This document shows, in pieces, positions 53,385 through 63,746 of a stretch of DNA of 64,000 nt. Position 1 is the first letter of the stretch, and each line of letters opens with the position of its first letter. Made by a program: the position numbers and the translations under genes. The notes under the pieces are model-generated. The model was not told the DNA's origin and did not search any database. It saw only the letters and a program-made list of their open reading frames with translations. The DNA comes from Streptomyces galbus (lineage in GTDB: Bacteria; Actinomycetota; Actinomycetes; Streptomycetales; Streptomycetaceae), in the NCBI RefSeq assembly GCF_005280195.1, contig NZ_SZPR01000019.1, forward strand, positions 446,219 to 510,218, given 5' to 3'.

Positions 53385-54749
53385 GTGGTTGCTGATCTGT
53401 CGCAGATCGTGAAGGCGTACGACGTGCGCGGCGTGGTCCCGGACCAGTGGGACGAGTCGCTGGCCGAACTGTTCGGCGCCGCCTTCGCCCAGGTGACCGG
53501 CGCCCGCGCGATCGTCGTCGGCCACGACATGCGGCCCTCCTCGCCCGGCCTGGCCGCCGCCTTCGCCCGCGGTGCCGCCGCCCGCGGCGTCGACGTCACC
53601 GGCATCGGCCTGTGCTCCACGGACCAGCTCTACTACGCCTCCGGCGCACTGGACGTGCCGGGCGCCATGTTCACCGCCTCGCACAACCCGGCCCAGTACA
53701 ACGGCATCAAGCTGTGCCGCGCGGGGGCGGCGCCCGTCGGCCAGGACACCGGCCTCGCGGAGATCCGCGCCCTGGTCGAACGGTGGAGCACCACGGGCGC
53801 ACCCGAGCCGTCCGGGCGGCCGGGAACCCTCACCCGGCGCGAGACGTTGGAGGACTACGCGGCACACCTGCGCTCCCTCGTCGACCTGAGCGCGGTCCGC
53901 CCCCTGAAGGTCGTCGTCGACGCGGGCAACGGCATGGGCGGCCACACCGTCCCGACCGTCTTCGCCGGCCTGCCGCTGACGCTGGTCCCGATGTACTTCG
54001 AGCTGGACGGCACCTTCCCGAACCACGAGGCCAACCCGCTGGACCCCGCCAACCTCGTCGACCTGCAGAAGCGGGTCCCCATGGAGGGCGCCGACCTCGG
54101 CCTCGCCTTCGACGGCGACGCCGACCGCTGCTTCGTCGTCGACGAACACGGCGACCCGGTCTCGCCGTCCGCGATCACCGCCCTGGTGGCCGCGCGCGAG
54201 CTGGCCCGCAACGGCGGCACGGGCACGGTCATCCACAACCTGATCACGTCCTGGACGGTCCCCGAGGTCGTGGAGGAGAACGGCGGCACCCCCGTGCGCA
54301 CCCGCGTCGGCCACTCCTTCATCAAGGCCGAGATGGCCCGCAGCGGCGCCATCTTCGGCGGCGAGCACTCGGCCCACTACTACTTCAAGGACTTCTGGAA
54401 CGCCGACACGGGCATGCTGGCCGCCCTGCACGTCCTCGCGGCCCTCGGCGGCCAGGACGGCCCCCTGTCCGCGCTGGTCGCCCAGTACGACCGCTACGCG
54501 GGCTCCGGCGAGATCAACTCCACGGTCGACGACCAGGCGGGGCGCATCGCCGCCCTCAAGGCGGCCTACGGCGACCGCGAGGACGTCACCCTCGACGAAC
54601 TCGACGGCCTCACCGTGTCCGCGGCCGACTGGTGGTTCAACGTCCGCCCGTCCAACACCGAGCCGTTGCTGCGGCTCAACGCGGAGGCGCGCGACGAGGC
54701 CACGATGGCCACGGTGCGCGACGAGGTGCTGGCCGTCATCCGCGCCTGA
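53385..54749 (+). CDS. manB: Phosphomannomutase/phosphoglucomutase
   Basis: A 454-residue alpha-D-phosphohexomutase. The active-site phosphoserine loop is FTASHNPAQYNGIK, the metal loop FDGDADRCF, the sugar-binding loop GGEHSAHYYF, and the phosphate-binding loop RPSNTEPLLRLNAEA. It interconverts mannose-6- and mannose-1-phosphate (and probably glucose phosphates), feeding GDP-mannose. The GTG at 53385 has AGGAAGG upstream. manA follows three genes downstream. Confidence 0.95.
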   Translation: MVADLSQIVKAYDVRGVVPDQWDESLAELFGAAFAQVTGARAIVVGHDMRPSSPGLAAAFARGAAARGVDVTGIGLCSTDQLYYASGALDVPGAMFTASHNPAQYNGIKLCRAGAAPVGQDTGLAEIRALVERWSTTGAPEPSGRPGTLTRRETLEDYAAHLRSLVDLSAVRPLKVVVDAGNGMGGHTVPTVFAGLPLTLVPMYFELDGTFPNHEANPLDPANLVDLQKRVPMEGADLGLAFDGDADRCFVVDEHGDPVSPSAITALVAARELARNGGTGTVIHNLITSWTVPEVVEENGGTPVRTRVGHSFIKAEMARSGAIFGGEHSAHYYFKDFWNADTGMLAALHVLAALGGQDGPLSALVAQYDRYAGSGEINSTVDDQAGRIAALKAAYGDREDVTLDELDGLTVSAADWWFNVRPSNTEPLLRLNAEARDEATMATVRDEVLAVIRA

Positions 54750-54928
54750 CGGCCGAGCCGGAGCGGGGGTGCGGCCCGGGCGGCGGCCGAGGTGGCCGTC
54801 ACCCCGCGTCGGCCGTTCCACCGGCGGTACGCTGACCAGGCACATCCGCACACGCCCGCACAGCGCGGCACACCCGTGCGGCGCAGCGCCCGTACGACCA
54901 GCACCATTCGTCTCGAAGGGACAGCCCC

Positions 54929-55099
54929 ATGCCGCTCGAAGCCGGCCTTCTGGAGATCCTCGCCTGCCCGGCCTGCCACGCGCCCCTCAAGGAGCAGGAC
55001 GCCGAGCTGGTCTGCACCGGACAGGACTGCGGCCTGGCGTACCCGGTGCGCGACGGCATCCCCGTCCTCCTCGTGGACGAGGCCCGCCGCCCCGAGTGA
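54929..55099 (+). CDS. Trm112-family small zinc-ribbon protein
   Basis: A 56-residue protein: ILACPACHAPLKEQDAELVCTGQDCGLAYPVRDGIPVLLVDEA, with the Cys4 zinc ribbon (CPAC and CTGQDC) typical of Trm112/YcaR. These proteins often stabilise methyltransferases. Here it sits between manB and the SIS-domain gene in the conserved actinobacterial order. The ATG at 54929 has GAAGGGAC upstream. Confidence 0.9.
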   Translation: MPLEAGLLEILACPACHAPLKEQDAELVCTGQDCGLAYPVRDGIPVLLVDEARRPE

Positions 55100-55264
55100 C
55101 CCCGCGCGGCCGCGCCGGGAAGCCTCCCGAGCCGTACGGCCCCGAGGCGCCTGTGCTCGACGGGCGTCCGGCACAGCCGCCGGCGTACCCCCGCGGATCC
55201 GCGTCCCCCACGCCACCCGGCGCCCGCACCCCCGACGACCACCGGCGATCGGAGACCTGACGCC

Positions 55265-56398
55265 ATGCTCGACGAATCGCTGCTCGACACGCCGGAGGCC
55301 CTGGCCGAGGCCGACCGTCGGGCCCTGCTGCGCGGTGCGGCCGAGGCCGGTGCCCGGGTGCGCACCGCGGCCCGGCACGCCGCCGAGGCCGGGGTGGGGC
55401 AGTTGAAGCCGGACGGCCGCCCCCGCGCCGTCCTCATCGCCGGCCCCGGCGCCGCCGCCACCTGCGCCGCCGACCTGCTCGGCACCCTCGCCGGCGCCGC
55501 CTGCCCGGTCACCCGCCTCGCCCCCACCGGCGTGGCCCCCGCCGCGGGCGCCCTGCGCTGGGACCTCCCCGGCTGGGCCGGATCGCTGGACCTGCTGCTC
55601 ATCGCCACCCCGGACGGCAGCGAACCCGGCCTCTCCCTCCTCGCCGAACAGGCCTACCGCCGCGGCTGCACGGTCGTCGCCGTCGCCCCCGCCGGCGCCC
55701 CGCTGACCGAGGCGTCCGGAGTCGCGCACGGCCTGTTCGTGCCCATGGCGACCGCACCGTACGAACAGGACGAGGTGCCGCCGGCCGCGGCCTCCGCCCC
55801 CGGCGTCCTGTGGGCCCTGCTCACCCCGCTGCTGGCGCTCCTGGACCGCATCGCGCTGCTCTCCGCGCCCGCCGACGCGCTGGAGAAGGTCGCCGACCGC
55901 CTCGACCGCGTCGCCGAACGCTGCGGCCCCGCCGTCGCGACCTACAGCAACCCCGCCAAGACGCTCGCTACGGAACTCGCCGACACGCTGCCCGTCGTCT
56001 GGACCGAGGGGGTCTCCGCCGGACCCGCCGGCCGCCGCTTCGCCGCCGCCCTCGCCGAGCTGTCCGGCCGCCCCGCGCTCGTCGCCGAGCTGCCCGAGGC
56101 GCTCGCCGAGCACAGCGCGCTCCTCGCCGGCCCGCTCGCCGCCGGTGCCGACCCCGACGACTTCTTCCGCGACCGCGTGGAGGAGCCGCCCGCCCTGCAC
56201 GCCCGCGTGGTGCTGCTCCGCGACCGCCCCATCGGCGGCCTCACCGCCGCCCCCGCCGCCCGTGACCTGGCCCTCGGCAACGACACGCCGATCAGCGAAC
56301 TCGAACCCGAACCCGGCGACGAACTCGAGACGCTGGCCGAGCTGATCGCCGTCACCGATTTCGCCGCCGTTTACCTGGCGCTCGCCTCCGGCGCCTGA
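55265..56398 (+). CDS. SIS-domain (phosphoglucose/phosphomannose isomerase-like) protein
   Basis: A 377-residue protein of the type annotated as SIS-domain or bifunctional PGI/PMI-like, comparable to M. tuberculosis Rv3256c. Two SIS-like halves: RAVLIAGPGAAATCAADLLGTLAG and the phosphosugar-binding LLLIATPDGSEPG (~120), and WTEGVSAGPAGRRFAAALAELS (~240) with C-terminal FAAVYLALA. The SS/TGxTxE-type phosphate loop is atypical, so enzymatic activity is uncertain. Between manB and manA it may regulate or assist mannose-phosphate metabolism. Confidence 0.82.
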   Translation: MLDESLLDTPEALAEADRRALLRGAAEAGARVRTAARHAAEAGVGQLKPDGRPRAVLIAGPGAAATCAADLLGTLAGAACPVTRLAPTGVAPAAGALRWDLPGWAGSLDLLLIATPDGSEPGLSLLAEQAYRRGCTVVAVAPAGAPLTEASGVAHGLFVPMATAPYEQDEVPPAAASAPGVLWALLTPLLALLDRIALLSAPADALEKVADRLDRVAERCGPAVATYSNPAKTLATELADTLPVVWTEGVSAGPAGRRFAAALAELSGRPALVAELPEALAEHSALLAGPLAAGADPDDFFRDRVEEPPALHARVVLLRDRPIGGLTAAPAARDLALGNDTPISELEPEPGDELETLAELIAVTDFAAVYLALASGA

Positions 56399-56442
56399 TC
56401 CTTGGTCCGCCCCCCGCACGACGACAGCCCGCAAGGAACGGT

Positions 56443-57594
56443 ATGGACCGCCTCGACAACACCGTCCGCCCCTACGCCTGGGGTTCGACAACCGCGATCC
56501 CCCAGCTCCTCGGCGTCGAGCCGACCGGCGAACCGCAGGCCGAGATGTGGATGGGCGCCCACCCCGGCGCCCCCTCCGGCACCGGCCGCGGCCCCCTCGA
56601 CCAGGTGATCGACGCCGACCCGGAACGCGAGCTCGGCGCCGAGGCCGTCGCGAAGTTCGGCCCGCGCCTGCCGTTCCTGCTGAAGCTGCTCGCCGCCGGC
56701 GCCCCGCTCTCCCTGCAGGTGCACCCCGACCTCGACCAGGCCCGGCAGGGCTACGAGGACGAGGAGCGCCGCGGTATCCCCGTCGACGCCCCGCACCGCA
56801 ACTACAAGGACGCCAACCACAAGCCCGAACTGGTCTGCGCGCTCACCGAGTTCGACGGCCTGTGCGGCTTCCGTGACCCGGCCCACGCCGCCGACCTGCT
56901 GGAGGGCCTCGGCGTCGACTCCCTCACGCCGTACGTCGACGTGCTGCGCGCCCACCCCGAGGACGCCGCCCTGCGCGAGGTCCTCACCGCCGTGCTGAGC
57001 GCCGACCGCGCCGAGATGGCCCACACCGTCGACCGGGCCGCGGCCGCCTGCGACCGCCTCGGCGGCGACTACGCCCCCTACGCCGGCATCGCCCACCACT
57101 ACCCCGGTGACCCCGGCGTCCTCGCCGCGATGCTCCTGAACCACGTCCGGCTCCAGCCCGGCGAGGCCCTGTTCCTCGGCGCGGGCATCCCGCACGCGTA
57201 CCTCAGCGGACTCGGCGTCGAGATCATGGCCAACTCCGACAACGTGCTGCGCTGCGGCCTGACCCCCAAGCACGTCGACGTCCCCGAACTCCTGCGCGTG
57301 GTCCGCTTCGAGCCCCGCGACCCGGGCGTGCTGCGCCCCGAGGCCGCCCCCGACGGCGAAGAGGTCTACGAGACGCCCATCGACGAGTTCCGCCTGTCGC
57401 GGTACGTCCTGCCCCGCGGCGCCGCCGCCCACGACCTGACCCGCGCCACCCCGCAGATCCTGCTGTGCACCGCGGGCACGGTCCGGGTGGGCGAGGAGGA
57501 GCTGACGGCCGGGCAGTCGGTGTTCGTCGCCGCGGGCGAGAAGACCGAGGCGTCCGGCGCGGGCACCCTGTTCCGCGCCACGGTGATCGCCTGA
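56443..57594 (+). CDS. manA: Mannose-6-phosphate isomerase, class I
   Basis: A 383-residue zinc-dependent cupin-type isomerase that interconverts fructose-6-phosphate and mannose-6-phosphate. Motifs: NTVRPYAWGSTTAIPQLLG, PLSLQVHPD (Gln and His zinc ligands), YKDANHKPELVCALTEF (Glu), GAGIPHAYLSGLGVEIMANSDNVLRCGLTPKHVD (His, catalytic Arg). The ATG at 56443 follows AAGGAACG. It and manB are the main suppliers of mannose phosphate for GDP-mannose. Confidence 0.96.
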   Translation: MDRLDNTVRPYAWGSTTAIPQLLGVEPTGEPQAEMWMGAHPGAPSGTGRGPLDQVIDADPERELGAEAVAKFGPRLPFLLKLLAAGAPLSLQVHPDLDQARQGYEDEERRGIPVDAPHRNYKDANHKPELVCALTEFDGLCGFRDPAHAADLLEGLGVDSLTPYVDVLRAHPEDAALREVLTAVLSADRAEMAHTVDRAAAACDRLGGDYAPYAGIAHHYPGDPGVLAAMLLNHVRLQPGEALFLGAGIPHAYLSGLGVEIMANSDNVLRCGLTPKHVDVPELLRVVRFEPRDPGVLRPEAAPDGEEVYETPIDEFRLSRYVLPRGAAAHDLTRATPQILLCTAGTVRVGEEELTAGQSVFVAAGEKTEASGAGTLFRATVIA

Positions 57595-57738
57595 CCCAAA
57601 TAACAGGATCGTACGACCGCGTCTGTGGATACCTGAGAAGCCAGTGACGATCCGGGCTGCAAGAATGGCCCACCGGCAAAGAGCGGGCAAAGGCCCGACC
57701 GGGCGTAGCGGACGACGGCGAAGGGACAACGCGGACAC

Positions 57739-58719
57739 ATGAGCGCGTCAGGCGGCACCAGGGCGATCGTGGCGGCACTCGGAGCCAACCTCGCGATCGC
57801 GGCATCGAAGTTCGTGGCGTTCGCGTTCAGCGGCTCGTCGTCGATGCTCGCCGAGGGCGTGCACTCCCTCGCCGACTCCGGCAACCAGTTCCTGCTGCTG
57901 GTCGGCGGCAAGAAGGCACAGCGCGAGGCCACCCCGCAACACCCGTTCGGCTACGGCCGCGAGCGCTACATCTACGCCTTCCTCGTCTCCATCGTCCTCT
58001 TCTCCGTCGGCGGCATGTTCGCCATCTACGAGGGCTACGAGAAGATCCGCCACCCGCACGAACTGGAGCACTGGTACTGGCCGGTGGGCGTGCTCGTCTT
58101 CGCGATCCTCGCCGAGGGCTACTCGTTCCGCACGGCCATCAAGGAGTCCAACGAACTGCGCGGCAAGCTCAGTTGGGCCCAGTTCATCCGCCGCGCCAAG
58201 GCCCCCGAGCTGCCCGTCGTCCTCCTGGAGGACTTCGGCGCCCTCATCGGCCTGGTCCTCGCCCTCGGCGGCGTCGGCCTCGCCCTGCTGACCGGCGACG
58301 GCGTCTGGGACGGCATCGGCACCGTCCTGATCGGTGTCCTCCTCGTCAGCATCGCGCTCGTCCTGGCCGCCGAGACCAAGTCCCTGCTCCTCGGCGAGTC
58401 CGCCGGCCTGCCGGAGGTCCGCAAGATCGAGGCCGCCGTCGTCGACGGCCACACCGTCACCGGCATCATCCACATGCGCACCCTGCACCTCGGCCCCGAG
58501 GAACTCCTCGTCGCCGCGAAGATCGCCGTCCAGCACGACGACACCGCCGGCGAGGTCGCCGCCGCCATCAACGCCGCCGAGGCCCGCATCCGCGAAGCCG
58601 TCCCCATCGCCCGCGTCATCTACCTGGAACCGGACATCTACAGCGAGACCGAAGCCGCCCGCGGCGCCGACCCGGAAGCCACCCCCGGCGGCCCCGCACC
58701 CCACCCGGCCGGTCACTGA
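57739..58719 (+). CDS. Cation diffusion facilitator (CDF) family transporter
   Basis: A 326-residue membrane protein with about six transmembrane helices: AALGANLAIAASKFVAFAFSGSSSMLAEGVHSLADSGNQ contains the metal-site HxxxD-type pattern, HPFGYGRERYIYAF follows TM2, and VVLLEDFGALIGLVLAL holds the second site (D). A cytoplasmic C-terminal domain contains HMRTLHLGPEELLVAAKI. This resembles the ZNT9-like CDF subgroup. It probably exports Zn2+ or another divalent ion. ATG at 57739. Confidence 0.9.
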   Translation: MSASGGTRAIVAALGANLAIAASKFVAFAFSGSSSMLAEGVHSLADSGNQFLLLVGGKKAQREATPQHPFGYGRERYIYAFLVSIVLFSVGGMFAIYEGYEKIRHPHELEHWYWPVGVLVFAILAEGYSFRTAIKESNELRGKLSWAQFIRRAKAPELPVVLLEDFGALIGLVLALGGVGLALLTGDGVWDGIGTVLIGVLLVSIALVLAAETKSLLLGESAGLPEVRKIEAAVVDGHTVTGIIHMRTLHLGPEELLVAAKIAVQHDDTAGEVAAAINAAEARIREAVPIARVIYLEPDIYSETEAARGADPEATPGGPAPHPAGH

Positions 58720-58895
58720 CCGTCACGGTGCCCCCTGACCTCCCGCCACGGGAGAGCACGCGAACGGCTCGATCCGAGCGCAGGCGGACTGGGGGCCGCC
58801 GCCGTCCGCGGTGTAGCTTGGAACGGAGCCAGACGTCGCTGCTGATGGCGGTCGGGCGGTCCCGACACGGACCGACCGAGGGAGAGAGGGCCTCC

Positions 58896-58968
58896 GACGG
58901 ACTGCGCTGCGCGTACGCGGGCATGCCTGTGCCCTCCTTCGGGCACCCCGGTGTCCGCCGCCGCGCAG
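58896..58968 (+). promoter_or_regulatory. Probable S-adenosylhomocysteine (SAH) riboswitch
   Basis: In the ahcY leader, the parts of the SAH riboswitch occur in order: P1 5' strand CGGAC (58898-58902), core GCGCTGC (58904-58910), a P2-type hairpin GTGCCC/GGGCAC (58929-58934 with 58941-58946), CCCCGG, P1 3' strand GTCCG (58953-58957), and GCGCAG (58963-58968), which can pair with CTGCGC (58902-58907) as the pseudoknot. SAH riboswitches turn on ahcY when SAH accumulates. The match was found by eye, with only 5 bp in P1. Confidence 0.6.
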
Positions 58969-58984
58969 ACCAGCCGTACCCAGA

Positions 58985-59005
58985 CCTCGACCCAACCCCG
59001 AGGAG
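58985..59005 (+). promoter_or_regulatory. Hairpin covering the ahcY ribosome binding site
   Basis: CCTCG (58985-58989) can pair with CGAGG (58999-59003), which includes most of the Shine-Dalgarno GAGGAG (59000-59005). It may be the expression platform of the upstream riboswitch. Confidence 0.5.
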
Positions 59006-59014
59006 CAGCTCGCA

Positions 59015-60472
<1,458 letters not shown>

Positions 60473-60548
60473 GCCGGTGACCCGGCCGCCGGCCGCGCGA
60501 CCCCGCGCACCGGCGACCGCCACGGCCGTCCGCCGGCCGAACCTCCGA

Positions 60549-60583
60549 GGCAGGCCCCCGCACCCCCGTGTCGGGGGCCTGCC
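60549..60583 (+). terminator. ahcY terminator
   Basis: 12-bp perfect arms GGCAGGCCCCCG (60549-60560) and complement (60572-60583) with an 11-nt loop, 77 nt after the ahcY stop. Confidence 0.85.
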
Positions 60584-60649
60584 CCGTCGGCCCTCCCGGC
60601 CGGGCCACCGCCACGGCGCCCGGCCAGCCCGTCACGACCCAGGACCCCC

Positions 60650-61264
60650 ATGCCCCGCGGCCGGTATTCGCTCCACGACCCGCACGACCACACCCCCCTC
60701 GCCGAAGAACACTTCCAGTGCGCCCCCGGCCCCTCCGGCTGGCGCTACGTCGCCCGGCGGACGACCCCCACCGGCGATCACACCGGCTCGGTCGACCTCA
60801 CCCTGGACGACCTCGGCCGCCCCCTCCGCCTCGAACTGCACGCGGGAAGCTGGCAGGTGCGCGGTGCCGCCCTCGACGGCGTCACCTGGGTCCGCACCGA
60901 CCCCACCGGAACCCATGCCACCGAAGGCACCGTGCGCGCCCACGCCTTCACCGGCACGTCCCCCGCGTTCCTCGTCGCCACGGCTCGTCTCCTGCGCCTC
61001 ACCCCCTCCTCCGCCGCGACCCGCGTCCGCCTCGTGGCCCTCACGGACCCGGTGCTCGCCCCGCGCACCGTGGACCAGTCCTGGGCCTTGGTCGACAGCG
61101 AAGCACACGCCACTGACAACGGCCCCCTGACCGTGGACACCTACCAGGTCACAGCCCTGGACACGGGCGAGCAGCACTCCGTGCACATCGCCGGGGACGT
61201 GGTCCTCTCGGCACCCGGCATCGAGCTGGAAGACCTGGAGTCACCGCCCTCGACGTTCGCCTGA
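60650..61264 (+). CDS. Conserved hypothetical protein
   Basis: A 204-residue soluble-looking protein without signal peptide or membrane helices. It is beta-rich: WRYVARRTTPTGDHTGSVDLTLDDLGRPLRLELHAGSWQVRGAALDGVTWVRTDPTG then a second half PAFLVATARLLRL ... VDTYQVTALDTGEQHSVHIAGDVVLSAPGIELEDLE. The arrangement reminds me of lipid-binding or glycolipid-binding-type barrels, but I cannot assign a family. ATG at 60650 shortly after GACCC, no clear Shine-Dalgarno. Confidence 0.7.
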   Translation: MPRGRYSLHDPHDHTPLAEEHFQCAPGPSGWRYVARRTTPTGDHTGSVDLTLDDLGRPLRLELHAGSWQVRGAALDGVTWVRTDPTGTHATEGTVRAHAFTGTSPAFLVATARLLRLTPSSAATRVRLVALTDPVLAPRTVDQSWALVDSEAHATDNGPLTVDTYQVTALDTGEQHSVHIAGDVVLSAPGIELEDLESPPSTFA

Positions 61265-61307
61265 CCAGGACAGCGCTCCCGGAGGGATCGAGCGGCACCG
61301 AGCCGCC

Positions 61308-62273
61308 TCAGGCGGGCGGGACGAACCCGGTGCCCGGACGCCGGTCGACCGGCCGCTCGCGGGACTCCTCGGCCTGAGGGCCGGGGGAAGGCGCAGCGGG
61401 TTCCCCGGCCGCAGGCGCAGCGAACGCGGGCGCGGCCGGCGCAACGCCGGGCGGCGGACCGTACACAGGTGCCGCAGGCGCCGCAGGAGGGACCGGACCG
61501 TATGCGGGCCCCGGCGGAGCAGAGGCCGCCGGAGCGGCCCGGCGGACCTCCCGGGCCTGCCGCTCCTGCACCACCGCCGCCAGGTACGCGGCCGGCGGCA
61601 CACCCGCCGGCGCCGGCGCCCCGGTGCGGGCCGTCAGATCCCCGGCCAGCCGCTCGGCCATGGTCCAGCCGACCTGCGGGTCGAGCTGGTGCATGCGGCC
61701 CAGGTACTGGCGTATCGCCAGCCACAACCCCTCCGGCACCGCCGACAGGTCCAGCCCGGAGAACCGCCCGGCCAGCCACGGCGGGGGAGGCGCGACGAAA
61801 CCCGTCCGCGCCACCGGCACCCGCTCCCGCACCACCAACGTCCCCGCGAACACGTCACCCACCCGACGCCCCCGCGCCGACACCAACGACGCGACGCACG
61901 CGATCACCCCGCCCGTCAGCAGGATCTCCACCACCCCGATCGCGCCCCGCACGAGCGCGTGCCGGAACCGGATCGGCCCCCCGTCGTCGCGCACCACCCG
62001 CAGACCGCACGCCGCCTTCCCCAGCGAACGCCCGTGGCTCAGCGTCTCCACAGCGATCGGCCCACCCACCAGCACCAGCAGGAACGCGGCGATCGACAAC
62101 GCGACCTGTGCCGCGTCGTCCAGCGACGCGGTCCCCAGGACCACCCCGACGGACACGCCCACGTAGACCACCACGGCCACCGTCAGATCCAGCAGCGTGG
62201 CCAACGCCCTGCTCGGCAGCCTGGCGGGTTGCAACTCCAACGCCACCGCCTCACCGGTCACCAGCTCACTCAC
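61308..62273 (-). CDS. RDD-family membrane protein
   Basis: A 321-residue protein: RDD domain with the Arg-Asp-Asp-like LPSRALATLLDLTVAVVVYVG, TMs including AALSIAAFLLVLVGGPIAVETL, the family segment GRSLGKAACGLRVVRDDGGPIRFRHALVRGA, and a Pro/Ala-rich C-terminal tail (~215-321). The GTG at 62273 fits the family start (VSELVTGEAVALELQPA). Function unknown; some RDD proteins are Na+/H+ antiporter-like. It is divergent from SpoIIM, a pairing often seen in actinobacteria. Confidence 0.88.
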   Translation of the reverse strand: MSELVTGEAVALELQPARLPSRALATLLDLTVAVVVYVGVSVGVVLGTASLDDAAQVALSIAAFLLVLVGGPIAVETLSHGRSLGKAACGLRVVRDDGGPIRFRHALVRGAIGVVEILLTGGVIACVASLVSARGRRVGDVFAGTLVVRERVPVARTGFVAPPPPWLAGRFSGLDLSAVPEGLWLAIRQYLGRMHQLDPQVGWTMAERLAGDLTARTGAPAPAGVPPAAYLAAVVQERQAREVRRAAPAASAPPGPAYGPVPPAAPAAPVYGPPPGVAPAAPAFAAPAAGEPAAPSPGPQAEESRERPVDRRPGTGFVPPA

Positions 62274-62422
62274 GTCCGCCGCCCTTCCCCTGACCTGCCC
62301 CGAGACCGGCCAGTCTGCCAAGCTGAGGGCACATCGCGCCGCAGTACGACAAGCTGACATCTGGGCCAGCGGTCCCCGACCCCCGACGACAGCCGACGAA
62401 CAGCCGAGGAGCAGGCACACCG

Positions 62423-63430
62423 ATGGACCTCGACGTCTTCGTCTCCGCCCACCGGGCCGAGTGGGACCGCCTCGACACCCTGCTGCGCCGCCAGCGCCGC
62501 CTCACCGGCCCCGAGGTCGACGAACTCGTCACGCTCTACCAGCGCACCGCCACCCACCTCTCCCTGATCCAGTCCAGCGCACCCGACCCGCAGCTCACCG
62601 GCCGGCTCAGCCAGCTCGTCGCACGCGCGCGAAGCGCCGTCACCGGCGCCCGCCGCGCCTCCTGGCGCGACGTGACCCGCTTCCTCACCCACGGGTTCCC
62701 CGCCGCCGTCTACCGGTCGCGCCACTGGTGGGTCCCCACCGCGCTGCTGTCGACGGCCCTGGCCGTCCTCCTCGGCTGGTGGATCGGCACCCACCCGGAG
62801 GTGCAGACCACCATCGCCACCCCCAGCGACCTGCGCGAACTCACCCGCCCCGGCGGCGAGTACGAGACCTACTACTCCAGCCACCCCGCCGCCGCCTTCG
62901 CCGCACAGGTGTGGACGAACAACGCGCAGGCGGCCGCGATGTGCCTCGTCCTGGGTGTCTTCCTCGGCCTGCCCGTCCTGTGGATCCTGTTCCAGAACAT
63001 GCTCAACCTCGGCATCGGCCTCGGACTCATGTCCTCCGCCGGCCGCCTCGACACGTTCCTCGGCCTGGTCCTGCCGCACGGCCTGCTCGAACTGACCGCG
63101 GTGTTCGTCGCCGCCGGCACGGGCCTGCGCCTCGGCTGGACCGTCATCGACCCGGGCCCCCGCACCCGTCGCACCGCCCTGGCCGAAGAGGGCCGCGCCG
63201 CGGTCGGCATGGCCATCGGCCTCGCCCTGGTCCTGTTCGTCTCCGGCGCCATCGAAGGCTTCGTCACCCCCTCCGGCCTGCCCACCTGGGCCCGCATCGC
63301 GATCGGAGTGACCGCCGAGCTGGCGTTCCTCACCTACGTCTACGTCCTCGGCGGACGGGCCGCACGCACCGGGGAGACGGGTGACGTCGAGGCGGCCGAG
63401 CGCAGCGCCACCGTCCCCACGGCCGCCTGA
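62423..63430 (+). CDS. SpoIIM (stage II sporulation protein M)-family membrane protein
   Basis: A 335-residue protein of the SpoIIM/DUF95 family. The N-terminal soluble helical part (~1-95: MDLDVFVSAHRAEWDRLDTLLRRQRRL) is followed by five or six transmembrane helices (WWVPTALLSTALAVLLGWWIG, NAQAAAMCLVLGVFLGLPVLWILFQNMLNLGIGLGLM, LPHGLLELTAVFVAAGTGL). Members have been linked to peptidoglycan hydrolysis and engulfment in Bacillus, while actinobacterial functions are unclear. ATG at 62423. Confidence 0.88.
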   Translation: MDLDVFVSAHRAEWDRLDTLLRRQRRLTGPEVDELVTLYQRTATHLSLIQSSAPDPQLTGRLSQLVARARSAVTGARRASWRDVTRFLTHGFPAAVYRSRHWWVPTALLSTALAVLLGWWIGTHPEVQTTIATPSDLRELTRPGGEYETYYSSHPAAAFAAQVWTNNAQAAAMCLVLGVFLGLPVLWILFQNMLNLGIGLGLMSSAGRLDTFLGLVLPHGLLELTAVFVAAGTGLRLGWTVIDPGPRTRRTALAEEGRAAVGMAIGLALVLFVSGAIEGFVTPSGLPTWARIAIGVTAELAFLTYVYVLGGRAARTGETGDVEAAERSATVPTAA

Positions 63431-63483
63431 TGTGCGATCGCGCCCGCTGAGCTGCTAGTCTCCTCTTCGCCCCGCAGGAGCTG

Positions 63484-63512
63484 TTGACACGGATCCGGTG
63501 GGGAGGTAGATT
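63484..63512 (+). promoter_or_regulatory. rRNA operon promoter P1
   Basis: Consensus-like TTGACA (63484-63489), 17-bp spacer and TAGATT (63507-63512). The first of several promoters in the rRNA leader. Confidence 0.8.
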
Positions 63513-63554
63513 CGAACAGTTGCCTGGAACTGGATCGCATCCGGTCGGCAGCGG

Positions 63555-63561
63555 TTAGTAT
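63555..63561 (+). promoter_or_regulatory. Possible rRNA operon promoter P2 (-10)
   Basis: TTAGTAT gives a TAGTAT -10 element at 63556-63561. The -35 is weak. Confidence 0.4.
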
Positions 63562-63642
63562 CTACAGGTCTCACGGAACGCAGATTCCAAAGAGACCCCG
63601 ACAAAATCGGAAAACGGCCGCCGGTCAAACCGGCCCAGAACT

Positions 63643-63746
63643 TCTGATAAAGTCGGAAACGCCGGAAAGGAAACCGCGAAAGAAAAGCGGTCGACTGGAA
63701 AGCACCGAGGAAATCGGATCAGAAAGATCTGATAGAGTCGGAAACG
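63643..63746 (+). repeat. Duplicated promoter-like element in the rRNA leader
   Basis: TCTGATAAAGTCGGAAACG (63643-63661) recurs as TCTGATAGAGTCGGAAACG (63728-63746), 18 of 19 identical and 85 bp apart. TAAAGT and TAGAGT could be -10 boxes of two further tandem promoters. Confidence 0.6.
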
